Source of the DNA: Treponema sp. OMZ 798
GTDB lineage: Bacteria; Spirochaetota; Spirochaetia; Treponematales; Treponemataceae
DNA length: 64,000 nt
Reading direction: 5' to 3'
Assembly (NCBI RefSeq): GCF_024181385.1
Contig: NZ_CP051305.1
Location: forward strand, 682,001-746,000
Part shown: positions 58,122 through 64,000 of the stretch, one piece after another
Position numbering within the stretch: position 1 is the stretch's first letter
Layout of the letters: each line of letters opens with the position of its first letter
Notes under the pieces: model-generated
What the model was told of the DNA's origin: nothing
Seen by the model: the letters and a program-made list of their open reading frames with translations, nothing else
Databases searched by the model: none
Position numbers and translations under genes: made by a program

Positions 58122-59120
58122 ATGAGGGATTTTTACAGGCGGATAATTATTTTTCTTATTCTTTTTATAAGTGCTAAAACTGTCATAGGTGAAGAAGGAA
58201 GATATTCATTTAACCTTTCTGTTTCTCCGTCTTTGATAGCAGGCTCCGGTTTCGAGTATGTCTTTAGAAGTGATTCACTAATTAAAAGCAAGCTTGATTG
58301 GCCTATTTTGCCTGCCGGAGGCCTTACTGCCTGTACCGAATTTAAACTTAAAAACGGCTTTTACCTTTCCTTTTTTTCTTCATTTATAATTCCTTCTTAT
58401 TCCGGAAAGATGTTTGATTATGACTACCTTAATCCCTATGATCCTTCAATGTTAACTAAATTTTCGGAGCACAAGGCCTATATTAAAAAGGGTCTGGATT
58501 TAAGTTTAAACCTGGGTTTTATGAAACCTCTTGTTGTGTATAAAACATATTCGGATAAAAAAATAAAAATCTATTGTTCCCCTTCCATAGGAATAAGGTA
58601 TATTTTAAATTCATGGGATGCAGTAGACGGCTATCGTAAGTATCCTCCTGATACAAATCCGCCAAGTCCGGTTTTACCCGATACTCCTATAACTCCTATG
58701 ACAGGACTAGGAATCAGGTACAGCCAAACCTTTATTTTGCCTAGTATAGGAATTCTATTTAGATTTGAGCTTCCACGATATTGGAAGATTGATTTGTCTA
58801 CTCAGCTTTGTCCTAATGCCCTAGGCTTTGCAGAGGATTTCCATTATATGAGGGGTGTTGAAGGTTTAAAATTTGTAGATGTTTTTAAAAAGAAAAATCT
58901 GTCTTTTTATTTATATCTTTCGGCAGAGAAAAAGCTTTCAAAGTTTTTTTCTTTTTTTTCTTCCGTTGATTACACCTCGATAACGGCTTATAACGGAAAA
59001 TCCTTTGTTTATTTTCTTAAGTCCGGATTATTAAAAGAGGTGTCTGCTTCAGGGTCTGCCGGGGCTTCCCTGCATTATGCCCGTATCAATTTAGGCTTTA
59101 TATTTTATATACTAAAATAG
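58122..59120 (+). CDS. Omptin-like outer-membrane beta-barrel protease
   Basis: 332 residues. A signal peptide (RIIIFLILFISAKTVIG) leads to a beta-barrel of about ten strands with alternating aromatic residues. Omptin marks: KSKLDWPILPAGG near residue 60; an acidic pair D99-Y100-D101, aligning with D83/D85 of OmpT; and D239-F240-H241-YMR, aligning with the Asp-x-His of the OmpT catalytic site (DEHYMR). OmpT-family enzymes cut between basic residues at the cell surface. The N-terminal basic residues match the family, but overall similarity is distant. The start is chosen from promoter position. Confidence 0.68.
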   Translation: MRDFYRRIIIFLILFISAKTVIGEEGRYSFNLSVSPSLIAGSGFEYVFRSDSLIKSKLDWPILPAGGLTACTEFKLKNGFYLSFFSSFIIPSYSGKMFDYDYLNPYDPSMLTKFSEHKAYIKKGLDLSLNLGFMKPLVVYKTYSDKKIKIYCSPSIGIRYILNSWDAVDGYRKYPPDTNPPSPVLPDTPITPMTGLGIRYSQTFILPSIGILFRFELPRYWKIDLSTQLCPNALGFAEDFHYMRGVEGLKFVDVFKKKNLSFYLYLSAEKKLSKFFSFFSSVDYTSITAYNGKSFVYFLKSGLLKEVSASGSAGASLHYARINLGFIFYILK

Positions 59121-59141
59121 ATTTTTACGGTGAGTTTTAAT

Positions 59142-59171
59142 AAAAAACCCGAACCCCTTTTGGAGCTCGGG
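59142..59171 (-). terminator. Terminator of rlpA
   Basis: Stem CCCGA/TCGGG (59148-59152 with 59167-59171), extended by CC/GG in the loop, with a T-run on the minus strand (A-run 59142-59147). Confidence 0.75.
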
Positions 59172-59198
59172 AAAAATTATTTTAGGAGGTTCTATGTT

Positions 59199-59954
59199 TT
59201 ACCAACTTTCTTGGCGTAATATATAATCGTTAAAAGAATTGAGCTCAAGCACTCTTTTTACTTTTTCGAGGTCCTGAGGTCTTATTCCGTATAAAACAAC
59301 TCTGGTGGTCGTTTCCGTTTTTTCATAAGCAGGTTCAAAACCTATCTTTCTTAATTTTTTGACAAGCCTTAGGGCATTTTCTTCACGCTTAAATGCTCCC
59401 AGCTGAATTCGCCATAAAATTCCCGGTGTTTCCGAAGCTTTAGCAGGCGTATAAACAAGGCTTTGATTCCTTGTATTAAATTCCGTATAATTTGGAGCTT
59501 GTACAGTCTTTTTTTCCGTTTTTACCAAGTCCTTTGCTCTCGTGCCGGTTTCTTCTTTAGTTTTAACATCCGTAAAAGAACCCATATCATTCGGATTTAT
59601 CTTTTTTAGGCTTACTCTTACAACTCCGTGGGCTAACATATCCAAGGCGGCGGCTGCAGCCTTTGAAACATCTATTTCGCGGTTGCCTACAAAGGGACCT
59701 CTATCGTTTATTCTTACGATGACCTTTTTTCCGTTTTCTAAGTTTGTAACCTCAACAAGGGTACCGAAGGGAAGGGTCTTATGAGCCGCCGTGTAAGCAT
59801 TCATATCAAAGATTTCTCCGTTTGCGGTAGGCCTTCCGTTAAAGGCTTCCCCATAGTACGAAGCATAAGTTTCCTCGCTTATAATTTCTCCCTGTCCGGT
59901 TAAAAAATGAGTAAGAGCTAAGGACAAAATTAATATAAGGATTGCTTTTTTCAT
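59199..59954 (-). CDS. rlpA: RlpA-family septal/peptidoglycan protein with SPOR domain
   Basis: 251 residues. A signal peptide (KKAILILILSLALTHFLTG) is followed by a DPBB domain (residues about 30-115: ASYYGEAFNGRPTANGEIFD, LPFGTLVEVTN, VIVRINDRGPF), then a Ser/Thr/Lys-rich linker, and a C-terminal SPOR domain (WRIQLGAFKREENALRLVKK). RlpA cleaves glycan strands lacking stem peptides and SPOR binds such strands at the septum. It has GGGAGG upstream of the ATG. Confidence 0.93.
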   Translation of the reverse strand: MKKAILILILSLALTHFLTGQGEIISEETYASYYGEAFNGRPTANGEIFDMNAYTAAHKTLPFGTLVEVTNLENGKKVIVRINDRGPFVGNREIDVSKAAAAALDMLAHGVVRVSLKKINPNDMGSFTDVKTKEETGTRAKDLVKTEKKTVQAPNYTEFNTRNQSLVYTPAKASETPGILWRIQLGAFKREENALRLVKKLRKIGFEPAYEKTETTTRVVLYGIRPQDLEKVKRVLELNSFNDYILRQESW

Positions 59955-60015
59955 TTAATTCCTCCCGAATTAAAATCTTATATATTCAGTATCGGAAGAA
60001 AAAAAAAGAAGATTA

Positions 60016-60048
60016 GAAAAAAAGCCTTAAACCGTTTTGGTTTAAGGC
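60016..60048 (-). terminator. Terminator of tRNA-Leu
   Basis: A 10-bp stem (GCCTTAAACC at 60024-60033 with 60039-60048), preceded on the plus strand by an A-run that forms the T-run of a minus-strand terminator. Confidence 0.8.
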
Positions 60049-60052
60049 CTTG

Positions 60053-60136
60053 TGCTGAAGACGGGAATTGAACCCGTACGGCATTACTGCCAAGGGATTT
60101 TAAGTCCCTAGTGTCTACCTATTCCACCACTTCAGC
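60053..60136 (-). tRNA. tRNA-Leu (anticodon TAA)
   Basis: 84 nt on the minus strand. Acceptor stem GCTGAAG/CTTCAGC with discriminator A. The anticodon loop CTTAAAA gives TAA, reading UUA/UUG. A long variable arm (class II) is present. CCA is not encoded. Confidence 0.96.
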
Positions 60137-60175
60137 AGATGTGGTATACTATCATAAATTTTAAAGGAGGTCAAG

Positions 60176-61117
60176 ATGTTTTCTGACTCTCATGCACATT
60201 TTTTTATGATTTTTAAACGAAATGAAGGCGATCCTTCGTTTTTACATACAATGGAAGAGCGCAAATTCAGGTTTGCTATGGACATAGGTACAGAGCCCGG
60301 AGATCTGGGGCCCAGACAGAGGTTTATTTCGCAAGTTTTTGAAGAAAAAATGCCCGGGCAAATGCCTGTTTCTTTGTCCTGCCCGGAATCCTTGCATTTG
60401 CCCTCATTTTTACACTTTGCGGCAGGTCTTTGGCCCCATGCTTCAAGCATTGCCGAGCCTGAAAAAGCTCTCAAGGCTTTAAAAGCCGACATTGACACTC
60501 TCTTTTTGCAAAAGGCCGAATCGGAAAAAACTCATCCGGGTAAGCCCTTTTATTGCTCCCTTGGAGAATGCGGGCTTGACCGCTTTTGGAACGGCCCTGC
60601 CTGCGAAAAAAGAGGAGAGAATTTAAACCCCGATGAACGAGGAACTGCCAACATAGAAGGGGAGGAGTTTCTATTTAAAGAACAGCTAAAAATTGCAAAA
60701 GAAAAAAATCTTTCGGTCATAGTTCATTCAAGGGATGCTTATGAAGATACCTTAAAATGTATTGATGAGATAGGCCATCACAAGGGGATAATTCACTGCT
60801 ATTCCTACGGTCTTAAAGAGGCTTATTCCTTTTTGGAAAGGGGCTGGTATATTTCCTTTCCCGGAAACATAACCTATGCAAAAAAGCAGGCCGATAAGGA
60901 CAGGATTGCCGAGCTTGTGAGGGCAATTCCTGCCGATAAGCTCTTGCTTGAAACCGATGCTCCCTATCTTGCTCCCGTTCCTTTTAGGGGAAAGATAAAT
61001 ACTCCTCTTTTGATAGAATACACCTATGCTGCCGTTTCAGAAATCTTAGGTAAGTCTATGGAGGACTTGGCCGAGCAGGTTTATCAAAACTGCTGTTCCT
61101 GTTTTTTGGTAAAGTGA
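60176..61117 (+). CDS. TatD-family metal-dependent hydrolase
   Basis: 313 residues. The metal-site motifs are SDSHAHF (the HxH pair), SLGECGLDRFW, VIVHSRDAYEDTL, IIHCYSYG and LLLETDAPYLAPVPFRG, as in TatD/YcfH-type DNases. An insertion of about 40 residues lies between about 110 and 155 (LFLQKAESEKTHPGK, ENLNPDERGTANIEGEE). AAAGGAGG lies 6-7 nt before the ATG. TatD proteins act as 3'-5' exonucleases or as general hydrolases. Confidence 0.9.
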   Translation: MFSDSHAHFFMIFKRNEGDPSFLHTMEERKFRFAMDIGTEPGDLGPRQRFISQVFEEKMPGQMPVSLSCPESLHLPSFLHFAAGLWPHASSIAEPEKALKALKADIDTLFLQKAESEKTHPGKPFYCSLGECGLDRFWNGPACEKRGENLNPDERGTANIEGEEFLFKEQLKIAKEKNLSVIVHSRDAYEDTLKCIDEIGHHKGIIHCYSYGLKEAYSFLERGWYISFPGNITYAKKQADKDRIAELVRAIPADKLLLETDAPYLAPVPFRGKINTPLLIEYTYAAVSEILGKSMEDLAEQVYQNCCSCFLVK

Positions 61118-61166
61118 AAAGTGTAAAGCTTTTTCTTTTATAAATGGTCTCTTGTGAATCTAAAAA

Positions 61167-61207
61167 AAGGCTGCCCTCCCGTGACGGAAGGACAGCCTTA
61201 TTTTTTT
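61167..61207. terminator. Bidirectional terminator between TatD and OmpA-like genes
   Basis: A 15-bp stem (61167-61181 with 61185-61199, two internal mismatches) between an A-run and a T-run, serving both convergent genes. Confidence 0.85.
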
Positions 61208-61233
61208 ACTTAAAAAGTTTTAAGTTTTACTTG

Positions 61234-64000
61234 TTACTGCTTAATCAAAATAAATTCTACTCGGCGGTTTTTCCACCAGTTGTCTCTATCGCTCAAAGAA
61301 GCTACAGGTTTTGAGCTTCCCATTCCGACAGAAGAAAGGCGGGAACTTCTTACTCCCTCCTTTATGAGGAATTGACGCACAGCGTCTGCTCTCAGCTTTG
61401 ATAAGGGGAGAAGGGCCGCCGTTTCTTCTTTTTCGGTACCGGTAGTCGTGTTTGCGTGTCCTTCAACCTGAACCTGATATTCGGGGAATTTGTTTAGGAT
61501 AACGGCAATTCTTTTTAGGATATTCTTATTTTTATCGACAATTGCCTGATCGAGACCGTTAAAGTCGGCCGCATTTGCTCTAAAGATAATCGAAGGTACG
61601 GCTATTTTAAGTTTATCCCCGTCCCTTATAACAAGGATGTCTACAGGAATATAGCCCCTGTAAACCGAAGTTAATCCTACCTTATCGGTCACGGTAAAGG
61701 TAAAAGGATAGTCGGTTGCAGACTGAACGGTTTCGCCTGAAAGAGAGCGGCCGTCCCAGATAAGTTCCTTTGTTATCTTTTCCTTTCCGGAAGTTTGCCA
61801 GAAAAGTTTGCCTCCGTTTTCTTCAGGCTCGGCAATTTCAAACTTCCAGTTTTCGATACCGGCCTTCGAATCGGCTTTTAGACTTATGTATAGATCGTCA
61901 TCGGTGCCGTCATTGTCGGGACTAAAGTACTTGGGACTTGTACTGACACCTATTTTCGGAGCCTGAGTTGAAAGGATGAAGGCATCGGTAAAGGCCGTTA
62001 CAATATCGCCTTTTTTGTACTCTATGTACATGGTTGCCATGTACCTGCCGTCAGGAGCCTTAGAGCTTCCGCTCTTGCCGTCCCATACAAGTTTTTTAGG
62101 CAGCTTTTCTTCTTTTTTGGAGCTCCATTCGGCAAAAAACTTTCCGCTTTCCACATCCGAAACCTGTATATTCCAGTTGTCGATTTCGGCATCAATATTG
62201 GTAAGAACCGAAATGTTTTGAACATCCTTTATTCCGTTGCCTGTGGGAGAAAATACCTTATGTTCGGCGGTTATGTAGCCCTTGGCCTGACGGCGGTCTA
62301 CAATGATGCCTTCAAGTTTTTGGACGGTTTTGTTTCCGGCCTCATCTTCGGCTTCGGCTATGTAGGTGTATTTTTCGTCAGGCACCTTATTGCCGGTATC
62401 GTCATCTGCTTCCCAGATAAACTTATCCGCCTTATCCTTCCACCTTAGGGTTTTTACCGTTTTGTTTTTTGAATCGACAAATCGGCCTGTCCATTCTTTT
62501 TCGGAAGAAGAAATTTGATCTATGGGAAGGTTGGGCTTGTTGTTTCCTTCTACAGGAGAAAAGGCCAAATAGGGAGCCGAAATTTGAATTTCGGGATAAA
62601 CCGTGTCTATCATTATCGACGAAATAATTGATTTTGCCTTGTTTTTATTTGCAAGCTCAACTTCAAATTCGGCAGAGTAAAGGCCGTCAGGTACTATCGG
62701 TTTCTCATCAGCTTGACCGTTCCAAGTTATTTTCTTTGGAGAGGTATTGCCCTTGTAGGTCTTGATAAGCTTGCCCTTTGAATCTTTAATGTTTACCGCG
62801 TATGAGTCTACCTTAGTTTTTGATTTTACGACAGGATAGAATTCTATGCTGTCCTTTACCCCGTCGTTGTTGGGAGAAAAGGCCGTATAATTTGATTGAA
62901 GAATTATATCGGCTTTTTCGGTATTGAGCTCTACAAGTACGGCATTTGAAAGAGCTTCGTTTTGAGCCTCGTCAACTCCCCTTAATACATAGATGTACTT
63001 ACCGTCTTCGGCAAAGCTGCCGTCGGTTTTTCTTCCGTTCCACTCAAATTGAGGCGGGAGTTTATCGCCGAAGCTGTTTGTAAAAATCGGTGTGCCGGCA
63101 GGTTTGCCTGCAAGGATATCGGCAGTATTGCCTGCAAGGCTGTCTTCGCTTGAGGCCCTATATATTTCTGCAATCCATGTTCCCGGTTTTTCTTCCTTGT
63201 GAGTAAAAATGAGAGTATCGAGCTCTCCGTCCCCGTCGGGAGAAAAGAGCTTTTGAGATGCAGAGGCTTCGGCCTTGGGCGGTGTAATGTCCAAGGTGAA
63301 TGATGGTGTTTGAGTTGAAGGAGCATGTCCGTTTATATACCTTGCTGAAATAAAGGCCTTGTACGAGCCTTCCGGCAAGAGCTTTCCTTCCTCGTCCTTT
63401 CCGTCAAAGGTTTTAGGCTCGATTTTTGACGGGCTGCCTGCATATGTTTTTACGGCTGCTCCAGCCTGATTTTTTACTTCAATCTTCCATTCTTCAAGAC
63501 CCTTGGTAATCGGAATAGAAGGAATGAAGTTTATCTTGTTATTCGATTTGCTTGCAGGAGAAAAAGCATTTTTATCGATATTTATGTTAATCGAGGGTTT
63601 GTAGGTGTCTACAATTATATTTGAAAGATTAGAGACCGTTTTGTTTTTTGCCCTGTCCATGGATTCTATTTTGTAGCTGTAAACTCCGTCCGGTACAAAA
63701 ATTCCTGCATCGTCTTTTCCGTCCCAGCTTAAGGGAGAAAGAGCCTTATCCTTAACTTGAATTGTTCTTATAACCTTGCCTTGGGCGTTGCTGATACTTG
63801 CCGTCCAAAGGTCTTCATTTGAACCTGTGTTATCAAAGATAAAGACATCCTTGTTTCCGTCACCGTCAGGACTGAAAATGAGGGCATCCTGAGTTTGCGG
63901 TTTATTAAATGTAAGAGAAGGAGGCGTTTTATCGATATGAGCCGTGTAAATTTGAGACTCCGATTTATTTTTGTTGTCATCCTGCGCTCTTATTATAAAA
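61234..64000 (-). CDS. Large Ig-like repeat protein with C-terminal OmpA domain (N-terminus beyond window)
   Basis: At least 922 residues; the frame is open past the right edge. Several Ig-like repeats (FlgD/CHU type) each start with an acidic loop: FSPDGDGNKDVFIF, FSPDGDGELDTLIF, FSPNNDGVKDSIEF, FSPTGNGIKDVQNI and FSPDNDGTDDDLYI. Each repeat closes with WDGK/WNGK, like WNGQADEKPIVPDGLYSAE. The last 115 residues form an OmpA domain (VQVEGHANTTTG, LSKLRADAVRQFLI, SRLSSVGMGSSKP, NRRVEFILIK) that binds peptidoglycan. It is probably a cell-envelope structural protein with calcium-like loops. Confidence 0.88.
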   Translation of the reverse strand, partial: FIIRAQDDNKNKSESQIYTAHIDKTPPSLTFNKPQTQDALIFSPDGDGNKDVFIFDNTGSNEDLWTASISNAQGKVIRTIQVKDKALSPLSWDGKDDAGIFVPDGVYSYKIESMDRAKNKTVSNLSNIIVDTYKPSININIDKNAFSPASKSNNKINFIPSIPITKGLEEWKIEVKNQAGAAVKTYAGSPSKIEPKTFDGKDEEGKLLPEGSYKAFISARYINGHAPSTQTPSFTLDITPPKAEASASQKLFSPDGDGELDTLIFTHKEEKPGTWIAEIYRASSEDSLAGNTADILAGKPAGTPIFTNSFGDKLPPQFEWNGRKTDGSFAEDGKYIYVLRGVDEAQNEALSNAVLVELNTEKADIILQSNYTAFSPNNDGVKDSIEFYPVVKSKTKVDSYAVNIKDSKGKLIKTYKGNTSPKKITWNGQADEKPIVPDGLYSAEFEVELANKNKAKSIISSIMIDTVYPEIQISAPYLAFSPVEGNNKPNLPIDQISSSEKEWTGRFVDSKNKTVKTLRWKDKADKFIWEADDDTGNKVPDEKYTYIAEAEDEAGNKTVQKLEGIIVDRRQAKGYITAEHKVFSPTGNGIKDVQNISVLTNIDAEIDNWNIQVSDVESGKFFAEWSSKKEEKLPKKLVWDGKSGSSKAPDGRYMATMYIEYKKGDIVTAFTDAFILSTQAPKIGVSTSPKYFSPDNDGTDDDLYISLKADSKAGIENWKFEIAEPEENGGKLFWQTSGKEKITKELIWDGRSLSGETVQSATDYPFTFTVTDKVGLTSVYRGYIPVDILVIRDGDKLKIAVPSIIFRANAADFNGLDQAIVDKNKNILKRIAVILNKFPEYQVQVEGHANTTTGTEKEETAALLPLSKLRADAVRQFLIKEGVRSSRLSSVGMGSSKPVASLSDRDNWWKNRRVEFILIKQ

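Overview
The window looks like chromosome of an oral treponeme, Treponema denticola or a close relative. The grounds are a low-GC, gene-dense layout, spirochaetal lipoprotein signal peptides, a cytidylate kinase fused to ribosomal protein S1, SUMF1-type lipoproteins, an omptin-like barrel protein, and RelE/HigA toxin-antitoxin modules. The species is inferred; no rRNA is present to confirm it. There is no prophage, insertion sequence or CRISPR array.

Layout. 0-5 kb: the 3' end of ffh, then dksA-like/infA, a J-domain protein, an archaeal-type UMP kinase, a SPOUT methyltransferase, a STAS protein and a GerMN lipoprotein-like protein. 5-15 kb: the cmk-rpsA fusion, a GAF/sigma-54 activator, a membrane TPR protein, two lipoproteins (one a solute-binding protein) and a GGDEF-EAL signalling protein. 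15-22 kb (minus strand): rlmN, TPR proteins, an aspartate/phenylalanine repeat protein, and xseB-mutL-ridA-lipoprotein. 22-26 kb: two ABC half-exporters separated by four consecutive hairpins.

26-37 kb is a metal-handling island: feoA-feoA-feoB, a NikL-like and a DUF4198 (NikK-like) protein, a cobalamin riboswitch, a second DUF4198 protein, a FeoB-associated Cys-rich peptide, two lipoproteins each with two ZinT-like domains, a second NikL-like protein, and convergent sufS-sufU. All four NikK/NikL-like proteins are predicted to expose an N-terminal histidine after signal cleavage. The riboswitch suggests that cobalamin represses the second half of the island, pointing to cobalt or another transition metal. 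I consider this the most interesting system in the window.

37-41 kb is a small accessory region with an orphan antitoxin and toxin remnant, two intact toxin-antitoxin pairs, a poly-C tract in a 39-codon reading frame, and a truncated SUMF1 lipoprotein fused to a winged-helix-like tail. 41-64 kb returns to core genes: tRNA-Val, an oligopeptide-binding protein, a Cas2-like protein, prfB with its programmed frameshift, a degenerate receiver protein, a PEGA protein, ftsY, a LolCDE-type transporter, mcsA-mcsB-clpC with an apparently inactive McsB, glgC, the omptin-like protein, rlpA, tRNA-Leu, a TatD hydrolase, and a large OmpA/Ig-like repeat protein that runs off the right edge.

A recurring signal across the window is a promoter of the form TTGACA-N17-TATAAT whose -10 box lies only 5-10 nt before the start codon, with no Shine-Dalgarno sequence. 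This implies leaderless or nearly leaderless mRNAs for both toxins, the Cas2-like gene, xseB, cmk-rpsA, the omptin, probably the SPOUT methyltransferase, and a 39-codon ORF.
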